A stretch of DNA of 64,000 nucleotides from Vasconcelosia minhoensis LEGE 07310 (GTDB lineage: Bacteria > Cyanobacteriota > Cyanobacteriia > Phormidesmidales > Phormidesmidaceae). Positions 46,259-54,876 of the stretch are shown piece by piece. A program made the translations under genes and the position numbers. The stretch lies in the NCBI RefSeq assembly GCF_015207255.1, contig NZ_JADEXG010000006.1:57442-121441 (forward strand), read 5' to 3'. Every line of letters begins with the position of its first letter. The first letter of the stretch is position 1. Under the pieces are notes generated by a model. That model ran no database searches. It was not told where the DNA came from and saw nothing but the letters and a program-made list of their open reading frames with translations.

Positions 46259-46576
46259 AAGCGGACTCAGCGCAAAACCCTAGTTTCAAGCAAAGCCCGC
46301 TGAAAAGTAGGTTTTGCTTGACTTTGATCAATGGCTTAGCAAGGTTGGGCTGGGAGTGGCGCAATATTTTTTAACGGAAACGCTCATTAAAACGAGCTAT
46401 TGTAACAATCATGGCAATTTACACCCTTTAATATGATGATTCACCGGCGGTTGGTGCGCTAAAGGGATTGACCACCGGGATTAGCCGCCGGTTCAGAGCG
46501 GCTGGAATTATTAGCGCTTGCCAGAACCAAGCCAAAACTTTGTTTAATCAGCTTTAGATCTATAGCGAGACTTAGC
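46259..46576. other. Long leader region of the heme oxygenase gene
   Basis: 318 bases with no gene. It contains a stem with arms ACCGGCGG (46444-46451) and CCGCCGGT (46486-46493), with a smaller GGTG/CACC pairing inside. It may be a structured mRNA leader. No tRNA or known riboswitch was recognised. Confidence 0.5.
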
Positions 46577-47296
46577 ATGAGCAGCAATCTATCAACCAAG
46601 CTCCGCGAGGGCACGAAGAAAGCGCACACCATGGCGGAGAACGTCGGCTTTGTCCGATGTTTTTTGCGGGGCGTAGTTGAGAAGAAGTCCTATCGTAAGC
46701 TGGTAGCCAACTTCTACTTCGTGTATTCGGCGATGGAAGAGGAGATGGAGCGTCATCAGCACCATCCTGTAGTCTCTAAAATTTACTTTCCAGAGCTCAA
46801 CCGCAAAGCAGCGCTAGAAGAGGATCTCACCTACTATTACGGTCCGAACTGGCGAGAGCAAATTTCGCTATCGCCCGCTGGCCAGACCTATGTCGAGCGA
46901 ATCCGAGAAATTTCCGATCGGCAGCCGGAACTGCTGGTTGGCCATTCCTATACCCGCTACCTGGGTGACCTCTCCGGGGGACAGATTCTCAAGAAAATTG
47001 CCCAGCGAGCGATGAACCTGAGCGAAGGTGAGGGTGTCGCCTTCTATGAATTCGACAGCATTAGCGATGAAAAAGCGTTTAAGCAAAAGTATCGCGATTC
47101 GCTAGACTCGGCCCCCGTAGATGAAGCAACGGCAGACGCGATCGTCGAGGAAGCCAACGATGCCTTCGGGATCAACATGAAGCTGTTTGAAGAGCTAGAA
47201 GGCAACCTGGTTAAGGCCATTGGCCAGATGCTATTCAACAGCCTGACCCGCGGTCGGCGTCGCGGCAGCACCGAGCTGGCGGCCGAAAACGGATAA
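46577..47296 (+). CDS. ho1: Heme oxygenase (biliverdin-producing)
   Basis: 239 aa. It opens heme to biliverdin IX-alpha, iron and CO with electrons from ferredoxin, the first step toward phycobilins. The proximal ligand is His17 in KKAHTMAENVGFVRCFLRG. The distal-helix signature HSYTRYLGDLSGGQILKKIA is intact. Length and the N-terminal LREGTKKAH fit the HO1 form. A long structured leader precedes the gene and a perfect hairpin follows the stop. Confidence 0.96.
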   Translation: MSSNLSTKLREGTKKAHTMAENVGFVRCFLRGVVEKKSYRKLVANFYFVYSAMEEEMERHQHHPVVSKIYFPELNRKAALEEDLTYYYGPNWREQISLSPAGQTYVERIREISDRQPELLVGHSYTRYLGDLSGGQILKKIAQRAMNLSEGEGVAFYEFDSISDEKAFKQKYRDSLDSAPVDEATADAIVEEANDAFGINMKLFEELEGNLVKAIGQMLFNSLTRGRRRGSTELAAENG

Positions 47297-47299
47297 GCA

Positions 47300-47326
47300 G
47301 CAGGGGCTGGGTTACCCAGCCCCTGC
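47300..47326. terminator. Bidirectional terminator between heme oxygenase and TrkH
   Basis: GCAGGGGCTGGG and CCCAGCCCCTGC form a perfect 12-base stem with a three-base loop, between convergent stops 42 bases apart. No long T-run, so its strength rests on the GC-rich stem. Confidence 0.7.
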
Positions 47327-47337
47327 CTGCATACCGC

Positions 47338-48672
47338 TTACCCAATCAGCAAATCTTCTTCGGGGTAGTGGATGGCGCTAGGACTGGGGTCGCCCAGCAG
47401 GGCCGCCATCAGCAGTAAAATCCCGACTCGCCCGGTATACATCGTCGTAATCAGGACAATCTGCCCCAAGACCGACAGGTCGGCGGTAATCCCGGTCGAT
47501 AGCCCCACCGTCGCAAAGGCCGAAACCGCTTCAAACAGCGTACTGATAAACGTTGTTTCTGGGTCAGTGAGCGAGAGCAAGGTGGTGATCGTAATGACGG
47601 TAAACCCCGAGGCAACCACGACGCCCACGGCTTTGAGAATCCTGAATCCTGGAATCTGACGCTGGTAGCAGGTCACCTCCTCTTTGCCTTGCAGCGCCGT
47701 TCGGGTGCAGTTCAGCAAAATTCGCAGCGTCGTCGTTTTGATCCCGCCGCCGGTACTACCGGGGCTGGCGCCGACAAACATCAGCGCAATCACGATAAAT
47801 AGCGAACTTTTTTCCATGCCGCCAATATCAACGGAGTTGAAGCCAGCGGTGCGCGTGACAACGGATTGAAAGCTGGCGAGTAATGCTTTAATTCCAAAAC
47901 TTTTGCCAGCCAACGTGGCGGGGTTGTCATACTCGGTTAGAAATAGCGCGATCGCGCCTATCAGCAAAAGCGCCAGAGACGTGCTCGTGACAATCTTAAA
48001 ATGAAGAGAAAAGACCGTTCGCTCCTGGCTGCCCCTGACGCGATGACGCAGCCAGGTAAACCCTTCCATAATTACCTGATAGCCAATCCCGCCAATAATA
48101 ATCAGGGCTGCTACGACAGCATTGAGTAACGGCGATCGCGCATATCCCACCAGGCTGTCCTCAAACAGGCTAAAGCCAGCATTGTTAAACGCGCTGACGC
48201 TGTGAAAGAGGGCGAGCCAGAGCCCCTGTCCAGAACCATAGTCCTGACGAAATACGGGCAGCAGCAAAAAAGCGCCGGTTAGCTCAAACACGAGCGTCAT
48301 TGAAATAATTGAAATGACCAACGTCCTAATGTTGGCCATCTCTGCTGTATCCAGCGTCTGCTTCATCGCCAATCGGTCGCGCAGTGCTAGCCGCCGCCCC
48401 AGCAGCAGCAGCAGCAGCGTCGTCGCTGTCATATAGCCCAGCCCGCCCAGCTGAATCAGCAGCAGCACAATCCCCTGGCCCACCGGAGAAAAATAAGATC
48501 CGGTATCGACCACGATTAGCCCAGTGACGCAGACAGCCGAGGTCGCGGTAAAGAGGGCCACAATCGGATTATTCCAGCCCTCACCAGCGGTGGCTAGGGG
48601 CAGCATCAGCAGCAGCGTGCCGACGGTAATTAAGGTGAGAAAGCCTAGGCAAATGGTTCTAGAGACGGTCAT
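47338..48672 (-). CDS. TrkH/KtrB family potassium uptake protein
   Basis: 444 aa. It is a K+-translocating membrane subunit with four pore repeats; the filter segments read SAVCVTGLIVVDTG, HSVSAFNNAGFSL, VTRTAGFNSVD and AVSAFATVGLSTG, each with the conserved Gly. About ten hydrophobic segments are visible. The length suits KtrB rather than the larger TrkH. Such proteins need a cytosolic gating subunit (KtrA/TrkA), which is not encoded nearby. K+ uptake with Na+ or H+ is the expected role, in osmotic adaptation. Confidence 0.92.
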   Translation of the reverse strand: MTVSRTICLGFLTLITVGTLLLMLPLATAGEGWNNPIVALFTATSAVCVTGLIVVDTGSYFSPVGQGIVLLLIQLGGLGYMTATTLLLLLLGRRLALRDRLAMKQTLDTAEMANIRTLVISIISMTLVFELTGAFLLLPVFRQDYGSGQGLWLALFHSVSAFNNAGFSLFEDSLVGYARSPLLNAVVAALIIIGGIGYQVIMEGFTWLRHRVRGSQERTVFSLHFKIVTSTSLALLLIGAIALFLTEYDNPATLAGKSFGIKALLASFQSVVTRTAGFNSVDIGGMEKSSLFIVIALMFVGASPGSTGGGIKTTTLRILLNCTRTALQGKEEVTCYQRQIPGFRILKAVGVVVASGFTVITITTLLSLTDPETTFISTLFEAVSAFATVGLSTGITADLSVLGQIVLITTMYTGRVGILLLMAALLGDPSPSAIHYPEEDLLIG

Positions 48673-48817
48673 CTATGGGTAGTACGGAAGAACTGAAAAA
48701 GCGCTCAAGCAATCTGTTTAGCGTTAGAGGTAGCTGCCGACTTCCTGAGAATTCTGCATTGCTCCATTCCATCATCACTGTTAATGTCACAAACGCGATC
48801 AAAAGTGAGGCTACCCC

Positions 48818-49714
48818 ATGTCAGCAGACCTGAAACAGCGCATCCAGCAATTCTACGACCAGTCCTCAGGACTTTGGGAGCAGGTCTGGGGAGAGCATAT
48901 GCACCATGGCTACTATGGCCCCAGCGGGCGGCAGCGTAAAGGTCGTCGGCAGGCTCAGATTGACCTAATCGAGACGCTGCTGGCCTGGGGAGGAGTGCGA
49001 TCGCCCCAAACGATTCTGGACGTAGGCTGCGGCATCGGCGGCAGTACCCTCTACCTAGCGCAAAAATACTCAGCGGCGGCAGTTGGCATTACCCTCAGTC
49101 CGGTCCAGGCCGAGCGAGCTGCGGCCCGAGCTGGCTCGGCGGGTATTCCGCTCAGCCCCATTGAAACTCAAACTGCGAATGCCCCCAGCCGGACTCAGGC
49201 TTTCTTCCAGGTGGCAGATGCTCAGAGCACCCCTTTTGCCGATCAGACCTTTGACTTTATCTGGTCGATGGAAAGCGGCGAGCATATGCCCGACAAGCGC
49301 CAGTTTTTGCAGGAAAGCTATCGCCTGCTACAGCCCGGCGGGCTATTCCTGATGGCGACCTGGTGTCACCGTCCGACGGACTCGCTGGCAGGCCCGCTGA
49401 CGGCGGACGAGCAGCGCCATCTAGAGGCGATCTATCGGGCCTACTGTCTGCCCTATGTGATTTCGCTGCCGGAATATGGCGCGATCGCATCAGACCTGGG
49501 CTTTACCGACCTCAGCACTACCGACTGGACTGCCGCTGTCGAGCCCTTCTGGGGCGACGTCATCGCTTCTGCCTTTGAACCCTCTACCTTTCAAGCGCTG
49601 CTGCGCTCCGGGGGGGCTCCTTTACAGGGGGCGTTCTCGCTGCAGCTAATGTCCCAGGGGTTCAGCCGTGGTCTGCTGCGCTACGGCATTTTGGCAGGCA
49701 AAAAAGCAGCATAA
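48818..49714 (+). CDS. Gamma-tocopherol methyltransferase-like SAM methyltransferase
   Basis: 298 aa. The opening FYDQSSGLWEQVWGEHMHHG followed by YYGPSG, the SAM motif ILDVGCGIGGSTLYLAQKY, and the WSMESGEHMPDKRQFLQE and LMATWCHRP stretches match gamma-tocopherol methyltransferase of Synechocystis (slr0089) as I recall it. That enzyme converts gamma- to alpha-tocopherol. Unlike slr0089 there is no long N-terminal leader. Other sterol/tocopherol-type methyltransferases share much of this sequence, so the substrate is likely but not certain. A terminator hairpin follows. Confidence 0.84.
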   Translation: MSADLKQRIQQFYDQSSGLWEQVWGEHMHHGYYGPSGRQRKGRRQAQIDLIETLLAWGGVRSPQTILDVGCGIGGSTLYLAQKYSAAAVGITLSPVQAERAAARAGSAGIPLSPIETQTANAPSRTQAFFQVADAQSTPFADQTFDFIWSMESGEHMPDKRQFLQESYRLLQPGGLFLMATWCHRPTDSLAGPLTADEQRHLEAIYRAYCLPYVISLPEYGAIASDLGFTDLSTTDWTAAVEPFWGDVIASAFEPSTFQALLRSGGAPLQGAFSLQLMSQGFSRGLLRYGILAGKKAA

Positions 49715-49722
49715 TCAAAGCA

Positions 49723-49770
49723 AAAGGCTTTGAAGCTGTCCGGTCGGATCGTTTCAAAGCCTTTCTGTAA
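49723..49770. terminator. Terminator after the tocopherol methyltransferase gene
   Basis: AAAGGCTTTGAA pairs with the complementary TTTCAAAGCCTTT across a 17-base loop. The A- and T-rich ends allow use from both sides, for this gene and the convergent SLH gene. Confidence 0.65.
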
Positions 49771-49803
49771 GAAGTTTCTAGCTGCTCGGACTAACCCTTG
49801 GGC

Positions 49804-51045
49804 CTAGCTGTTAGGGCAGTCTAAAAACCGCACAATCGCCGCTGCTGCGTAGTTTCTCTGGGCGTTGGCGTTGGGCTGGAAATTATTACCGGTCTCATTC
49901 AGCGGGGTGGCAATGCCACAGTAGCTAGACAGGTTCGAAATTACCGGTGCTGCCCAATGCCCCTGGATGTCAGAGAAAGAACGGGCGGCCTGGGTTGAGG
50001 GCAAGATCTCAGTCAGTCCCCGCTGCTTACGGCTATATTCTGCCGCCCGCCGGACAATTGCCATTAACTCTGCCCGGGTCACCGGCTGACTGGGCTTGAA
50101 GGTCCCATCCTGATAGCCGCTGACGATACCGCTCTGCTTCGCAAACTCAATCTTAGCCGCGCTCCAGCGATCGCGGGCGACATCGCTGTAGGGATTGCTC
50201 GTCACCTGATTGGGCAGGGCTACTGAGAGATTTTCCTGGCTGTTGAGCGCCTCAAAGATCATCGACACTAGCTGCTCGCGCGTTAGGTTAGCCCGAGGCC
50301 GGAAGGTATTGTCTTCCTGAAAACCCGCGATAAAGCCAATTTCAACCGCGCGGTCAATTTCACTCGCATAGATGTCGCCGCGAACATCTGGGAAGCTGAC
50401 TCCGGCCCCTGCCCCTGGCGCCGGTGGACGAGCAACGACTTCGCCGTCGCCTGCCGCTTCTAAAATTTGAGCAATGGGCATGTCGTTGGTGAGATAGACA
50501 TGTCCCAGAACGCGGCCGTCAGTCGTGGTTCGCTTGGCCAATCGCCAGCCCGGATCTAGCGTCAGTTTAGTAAAGCCGTTGGGGGCAATGCCGCTTGCCT
50601 GTCCGATCCGGAAAGCCGGTGCGTTGCGATAGGGGTTAGTTGGAAAAGTGCTGGGGGTACCTAGCAGCACCAGCTGTCCGTCTTGCTCTTGAATCGTCAG
50701 GTTAAAGCGGCTGCCCATATCGCCATCGGCGGTGCGAATCGAATAGCCATTGCTGTCGAGACTTCGCCCACAGATGCCGGTAAAGTCAAAGTTGAGCAGG
50801 AGCGGCTCAATCTGGGTGGGGTTGCTCCCAGTTTCACTCCAGCAGGGACGAGCATCGGTCTGCTGCTCGATGATCATCAGCTGCGGATTACGTGAAAGGC
50901 TGCCCGCTGGCGAAGCGACTAAAACGAAGTCACTCGAATCGACCTCTGTACTGCCAAAGGTCTGTGCCAGGGCTGCGTTCAGGCTGCCAAATGTCCCCAG
51001 GGTAGTGGCTGCTAAGGCCACTACGGTTAGACGAAAAGATTTCAT
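49804..51045 (-). CDS. DUF3747 and S-layer-homology domain envelope protein
   Basis: 413 aa from ATG 51045, chosen because it starts a clean signal peptide (MKSFRLTVVALAATTLGTFG, cut near ALAQ) and AAGGA lies upstream. Residues about 28-185 are DUF3747 (PCWSETGSNPTQIEPLLLNF, GICGRSLDSNGYSIR, GHVYLTNDM). Three SLH units follow: SFPDVRGDIYASEIDRAVEI, YSDVARDRWSAAKIEFAKQS and FSDIQGHWAAPVISNLSSYC. SLH domains anchor proteins to peptidoglycan-linked polymers. The same DUF3747 domain is on the amidase at 16.0-17.9 kb. Confidence 0.92.
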   Translation of the reverse strand: MKSFRLTVVALAATTLGTFGSLNAALAQTFGSTEVDSSDFVLVASPAGSLSRNPQLMIIEQQTDARPCWSETGSNPTQIEPLLLNFDFTGICGRSLDSNGYSIRTADGDMGSRFNLTIQEQDGQLVLLGTPSTFPTNPYRNAPAFRIGQASGIAPNGFTKLTLDPGWRLAKRTTTDGRVLGHVYLTNDMPIAQILEAAGDGEVVARPPAPGAGAGVSFPDVRGDIYASEIDRAVEIGFIAGFQEDNTFRPRANLTREQLVSMIFEALNSQENLSVALPNQVTSNPYSDVARDRWSAAKIEFAKQSGIVSGYQDGTFKPSQPVTRAELMAIVRRAAEYSRKQRGLTEILPSTQAARSFSDIQGHWAAPVISNLSSYCGIATPLNETGNNFQPNANAQRNYAAAAIVRFLDCPNS

Positions 51046-51328
51046 GGTCGAACTGTCCTTAAAATTAATTAAAAAACGCAGCAGCGTGGTAGTCACCCCA
51101 ACAGCTTTAGAGCATGGCTGCGGCTTTCAAGCTCGTTTATACTATCAGCTACAGAACCCGGGATAATATGGGAACAGCACCCCCAGAGGTTACGTTTTTT
51201 GACAGCTACTGGCTGCTGCTGCACTGGTCTCGGGTCAGTTTTGCGCTGCTGTCCTCTTGCCGCTATGGCATCGGATCTGACACCATGGCAATCAGTGCTA
51301 GAGTCAATTCCTACTATGTTGGAAGGCC
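51046..51328. other. Divergent intergenic region
   Basis: 283 bases between the SLH protein and pentapeptide genes. Short frames here overlap on both strands and show no domain. No terminator or RNA was recognised. Confidence 0.4.
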
Positions 51329-51919
51329 ATGTTTAAAGGAATAATGTACTGGATACTGAATTGCGATCGCGCTAGGGTCGCTTTACTGGTCGGCACAGTC
51401 CTCTGGGTCGGGTTGGCTCAGGCCGCCACTGCCGCTGACGACGAGGATGTTCAGCGGCTGATTGACACCAACGAATGCGTTGGCTGCGACCTAGACGGGG
51501 CTGACTTTCGCCGGCTCGACCTCTCTGGTGCCGACCTGCGCGGTGCCGATTTAGAGAGCGCGAACTTTTTCCATACGCTACTCGACGGAGCTAATCTAGA
51601 AGGGGCCAATCTATACGACACCAATTTTGCCTATTCCAGCGCCCGGGAGGTCAACTTTGAAGGGGCCGACATGCGCTACGCCATCATGGAGCGGGCCAAC
51701 TTCACCAACGCTAACTTTACTCAGACCGACCTGCGGGAAGCCTATTTGGACGAAACTATTTTTGTAGGCGCACTGATGCAGGGCACTAATCTCGAGGCCA
51801 CTCTTTTCCGCACGGTTTATTTTTCTGACGCTCAGCTCTGCGGTGCGATATTTTGGACCGGCCTTGAATACCGCCGCGCCTGCCTGGTAGAGGTGCCCGA
51901 AGCAATTGAAGAATATTAG
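51329..51919 (+). CDS. Secreted pentapeptide-repeat protein
   Basis: 196 aa. An N-terminal hydrophobic segment (ARVALLVGTVLWVGLAQAAT) with a likely cut near TAADD sends it to the periplasm or lumen. A CVGCDLDG pair of Cys opens the mature part. About 20 A(D/N)LXX pentapeptide repeats (GADLRGADLESANF, GANLEGANLYDTNF) form a right-handed quadrilateral helix; a C-terminal pair of Cys (QLCGAIFW, RRACLVE) ends it. The function of such proteins in cyanobacteria is unknown; a structural or scaffolding role is possible. Confidence 0.88.
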   Translation: MFKGIMYWILNCDRARVALLVGTVLWVGLAQAATAADDEDVQRLIDTNECVGCDLDGADFRRLDLSGADLRGADLESANFFHTLLDGANLEGANLYDTNFAYSSAREVNFEGADMRYAIMERANFTNANFTQTDLREAYLDETIFVGALMQGTNLEATLFRTVYFSDAQLCGAIFWTGLEYRRACLVEVPEAIEEY

Positions 51920-51936
51920 CCGAAATACTGGCCCCC

Positions 51937-52347
51937 TCAGCGCTGCCCCGCCAGCTGGGAATTAGAAATTGGCGAAGGTAGCAGTTCTCCGGTAGCTGTA
52001 AGCGCCGAACGCGGCGTATGCCACCAGAGCTGGAATTCGGGCGCAAAGGTGACGGTATACAATGTAGTCACGAATGGCTCACTGCTGTAGCCCTGTCCAA
52101 CAATCTCAACACAGTAGGACGGATGCCGCCGGCTGGCCAGATCGACCGTTAACCGTCGCCCAATCCGCCGCCAGCTCGGTTCCTTACCTTTCCACTGGAG
52201 GCGACAGCAGGGCCAGGGTAGCTGCTCGCGATCAAACAGCCGACAGCAGGGACCCACAACCCGATAGGTAAAATGAGCGCCAGGGCTTTCAAACAGGAAG
52301 CCCGCTGGCCAGGGATGCTCAACATTCGCCGGTGGTGAAGATATCAT
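51937..52347 (-). CDS. Hypothetical conserved protein, 136 aa
   Basis: 136 aa with Cys-, Trp- and Arg-rich sequence (VVGPCCRLFDREQLPWPCCR, WKGKEPSWRRIGRRLTVDLA, FAPEFQLWWHTPRSAL). The alternation of strands suggests a small beta-rich domain. No family is recognised. Codon use fits the region and the frame has a normal ATG start, so I accept it as a gene. It is convergent with the pentapeptide gene, 17 bases apart, and divergent from DUF2470. Confidence 0.6.
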   Translation of the reverse strand: MISSPPANVEHPWPAGFLFESPGAHFTYRVVGPCCRLFDREQLPWPCCRLQWKGKEPSWRRIGRRLTVDLASRRHPSYCVEIVGQGYSSEPFVTTLYTVTFAPEFQLWWHTPRSALTATGELLPSPISNSQLAGQR

Positions 52348-52416
52348 CAGAATGAATAGAAAGCCAGAATGATCAAGACATTCAGAACATTAGATTAGTA
52401 GTTTAAGGGATTTTCC

Positions 52417-52695
52417 ATGTCAGAACCGATTACGCCGGCAATTAGCGATCGCATCTGTAAGCATATGAACAAGGACCATGCCAGTGCCGTCCTGCTCTAT
52501 GCCCAGCGCTATGGCCCGCACCAATCTGCTACTGCCGCCACAATGACCGCCATCGACCCCCAGGGCATGGATCTGACCGCCCAAGTTGCAGGTGAGACGG
52601 TGCCCGTACGGGTCGAATTCGATCATACTTTGAAAGATGCTGCGGACGCTCACCACACGCTAGTTGAAATGCTCAAAACTGACCGTCCCCAATAG
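52417..52695 (+). CDS. DUF2470 domain protein
   Basis: 92 aa, a single DUF2470 domain (ISDRICKHMNKDHASAVLLY, TMTAIDPQGMDL, VRVEFDHTLKDAADAHHTLV). The domain is also found at the C terminus of HugZ-type heme-degrading proteins and their plant relatives, and in short cyanobacterial proteins such as this. The HMNKDH stretch includes potentially ligand-binding His residues. No heme gene is adjacent, so a link to heme is only a suggestion. Confidence 0.85.
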   Translation: MSEPITPAISDRICKHMNKDHASAVLLYAQRYGPHQSATAATMTAIDPQGMDLTAQVAGETVPVRVEFDHTLKDAADAHHTLVEMLKTDRPQ

Positions 52696-52719
52696 CTAAC
52701 CCGCACCTGCCAGGAATCC

Positions 52720-52752
52720 CCCCTAACGCCTACGGCGACGCTTCGCGAACAC
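52720..52752 (-). repeat. Dispersed repeat, copy 2
   Basis: Inverted copy of the 33-base unit at 43013-43045 with one mismatch, between DUF2470 and the iron-sulfur protein gene. It ends ten bases before the latter's ATG. Confidence 0.7.
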
Positions 52753-52762
52753 GCCATCACCC

Positions 52763-53005
52763 ATGCCCCTCCAGATCCACTTCCTGCCCGACGACGTCAC
52801 AGTGCTGGCCGAGCCCGGCGAGCCTCTGCTTCAGGTCGCGGCTCGGGCTGGAGTCACGATTCCGACGGGCTGCCTGATGGGCTCCTGCCACGCCTGCGAG
52901 GTGGAAATGACGGGTCAAGCTGAGCCCTGCTGTGCCTGCCTAACGGCTGTCCCCAGCAGCCCGGCTGAGCTAGAGGTCAACCTGTTTTTTGACCCGACCT
53001 GGTAG
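52763..53005 (+). CDS. [2Fe-2S] ferredoxin-like protein
   Basis: 80 aa. A plant-type [2Fe-2S] fold: LPDDVTVLAEPGEPLLQVAA strands, then cluster Cys in GCLMGSCHACEVEM (C-x4-C-x2-C) and the fourth in EPCCACLT. An extra Cys lies next to the last two. The first cysteine spacing equals that of photosynthetic ferredoxin, but the protein is shorter (80 vs about 97), lacking the C-terminal strand and helix. It may serve a specific reductase or oxygenase. A dispersed repeat sits just before the start. Confidence 0.86.
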   Translation: MPLQIHFLPDDVTVLAEPGEPLLQVAARAGVTIPTGCLMGSCHACEVEMTGQAEPCCACLTAVPSSPAELEVNLFFDPTW

Positions 53006-53077
53006 CGATCGCGGTAAACCCCTCACAATCTGGTACGGTTCTACTCACCCGGTAAATCCTAAGGGTTTGTTAAATTA

Positions 53078-53106
53078 TTGACAGTACAGCAATAAGAAGT
53101 GATAAG
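53078..53106 (+). promoter_or_regulatory. Promoter of the DUF760 gene
   Basis: TTGACA (53078-53083), a 17-base spacer and GATAAG (53101-53106). The -35 is a perfect consensus; the -10 matches at four of six bases. Confidence 0.6.
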
Positions 53107-53152
53107 GCTGCCTTGCAAAGGTAGCATTCCGCCCGAGTGAGAGGTTAATACA

Positions 53153-53494
53153 GTGAATAACGCACCCGGCCAAGTCCCCGAATATCTAGGAGCCAAATCT
53201 TTGAAAGAGAACGCCCTCCTCCACTACGTTCAAGCCATGGAACCGGAAACGGTTTCGCAGCTATCTCGTCCCGCCTCGGCTGAAGTGATGCAGGTGATTG
53301 AGCACAACGTTCTGGGTCTGTTAGGGGGGCTGCCGCCCCAAGATTTTGATGTAACGGTCACCACCAGCCGCGAAAATCTAGGACGACTGCTGGCCTCGGC
53401 CATCATGAGCGGCTATTTCCTCAAAGGCGCTGAGCAGCGCTTGGCCTTTGAACAGTCTATTGGTCAGACAGGCAGTTTAGACGACATCGAGTAG
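53153..53494 (+). CDS. DUF760 domain protein
   Basis: 113 aa, GTG start preceded by GAGAGG eight bases upstream. It is a single DUF760 domain (LLHYVQAMEPETVSQLSRPA, EVMQVIEHNVLGLLGGLP, LGRLLASAIMSGYFLKGAEQ), a family of cyanobacteria and plastids. Plant members have been linked to plastid protein turnover, but no biochemical role is settled. All-helical by sequence. It has its own promoter with a perfect -35. Confidence 0.88.
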   Translation: MNNAPGQVPEYLGAKSLKENALLHYVQAMEPETVSQLSRPASAEVMQVIEHNVLGLLGGLPPQDFDVTVTTSRENLGRLLASAIMSGYFLKGAEQRLAFEQSIGQTGSLDDIE

Positions 53495-53499
53495 AGGTT

Positions 53500-53555
53500 A
53501 GGCTACAGCTAGCTTAAGCTATTTGAGGGCTCTCGCCCTAAGTAGCCTTTAACCC
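53500..53555 (+). terminator. Possible composite terminator after the DUF760 gene
   Basis: Outer arms AGGCTAC and GTAGCCT enclose an inner hairpin AGGGC-TCTC-GCCCT; a TTTAA follows. It lies between the DUF760 stop and mutY. Confidence 0.5.
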
Positions 53556-53565
53556 TTACCCAATT

Positions 53566-54711
53566 TTGCCAGAAGCCAATATTGGCCCAACTCTAAATCG
53601 TTCGGCAGAAAATGCAAATCTTCTGCCGAACTTTGCTGTGGAAGAGCTGCGGCGTTTGCTGCTACGGTGGTATCGTGCCCATGGCCGCAGCCTACCCTGG
53701 CGTCAGACCCGCGATCCCTATGCGATCTGGGTTTCAGAAATCATGCTGCAGCAGACCCAGGTTAAGACCGTACTCCCCTACTATCGCCGCTGGCTATCCC
53801 AGTTTCCCACGCTTCAGCAGCTAGCGGCAGCCGACCAGCAAACCGTGCTCAAAGCTTGGGAGGGTCTGGGCTACTACGCCCGAGCCCGAAATTTGCACCG
53901 GGCCGCTCGACAGCTCAGTGCCGAAGGCGGCGAGTTTCCTCAGCGGTTTGAGACCGTACTGGCCCTGCCGGGGATTGGCCGCACAACCGCTGGCGGTATT
54001 CTTAGCGCGGCCTTTAACCAGCCAGTCGCTATCCTTGATGGTAATGTAAAGCGTGTGTTGGCTCGGCTGATTGCGCTGCCCCAGCCGCCCAACCGAGCGC
54101 TTAACCAGCTCTGGGCGCTTTCCGAAAGGCTAGTTTCGCAGACCCATCCCCGAGATTTCAATCAGGCTTTAATGGATCTGGGGGCGACGGTCTGCACCCG
54201 TCGTCCCGCCTGTTTGCTCTGCCCTTGGCAAAATTACTGTGAGGCGTACAATCAAAATGCCCAGTCAGAGCTGCCGATGACCGAATCTCGCCGCCCGCTG
54301 CCGCATAAAAAAGTTGGCGTAGCCGTCATTTATAATGCCGCAGGTCAGATCCTGATCGACCGTCGCCGGGCCGAAGGGCTGCTGGGCGGCCTTTGGGAAT
54401 TTCCCGGCGGTAAGATTGAGCCAGGCGAATTAGTCCAGGACTGCATCCGCCGGGAAATTAGAGAGGAGCTGGGGATTGAAATTGAGGTGCGCGATCGCCT
54501 AATCACAATTGACCACACCTATACCCATTTCAAAGTCACGCTCAACGTTTTCAACTGCAATCACCTCAGCGGAGTTCCGCAGCCGCTCGAATCCGAGGAA
54601 GTAAAGTGGGTGACCCTAGCAGAAATTGACCAATACCCTTTCCCCAAGGCCAATAGCCAGATCATCACTGCGCTCCGGCGGATGGCGGCAGGCTCTACCA
54701 AAACCTCTTAA
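53566..54711 (+). CDS. mutY: A/G-specific adenine glycosylase fused to an intact Nudix domain
   Basis: 381 aa; the TTG at 53566 is the only start that keeps the full N terminus, though a GTG at 53638 is possible. Residues about 30-245 are MutY: catalytic Glu58 in WVSEIMLQQTQV, the helix-hairpin-helix LPGIGRTTAGGIL and catalytic Asp in ILDGNVKR. The Fe-S Cys set is C-x5-C-x2-C-x5-C; MutY normally has x6 in the first gap. Residues about 250-375 form a Nudix domain with a complete Nudix box (GGKIEPGELVQDCIRREI, then REELGI), which the usual MutY C-terminal domain lacks. It removes A opposite 8-oxoG and may also hydrolyse oxidised nucleotides. Confidence 0.94.
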   Translation: MPEANIGPTLNRSAENANLLPNFAVEELRRLLLRWYRAHGRSLPWRQTRDPYAIWVSEIMLQQTQVKTVLPYYRRWLSQFPTLQQLAAADQQTVLKAWEGLGYYARARNLHRAARQLSAEGGEFPQRFETVLALPGIGRTTAGGILSAAFNQPVAILDGNVKRVLARLIALPQPPNRALNQLWALSERLVSQTHPRDFNQALMDLGATVCTRRPACLLCPWQNYCEAYNQNAQSELPMTESRRPLPHKKVGVAVIYNAAGQILIDRRRAEGLLGGLWEFPGGKIEPGELVQDCIRREIREELGIEIEVRDRLITIDHTYTHFKVTLNVFNCNHLSGVPQPLESEEVKWVTLAEIDQYPFPKANSQIITALRRMAAGSTKTS

Positions 54712-54876
54712 TTTGAACAACTTGTAGACAGATCAGAATGGCATAATCGGATGACAGCTCCCGAGCTCGGGTGATTATGATTAAGTAGTCTCTTAGACTT
54801 GCTTAAATCCGGTACTTATTAGGCAGCAAACCTGACGCCCACAATAGGATCTAAGCGATCCCTGAGGTTTTATCGT

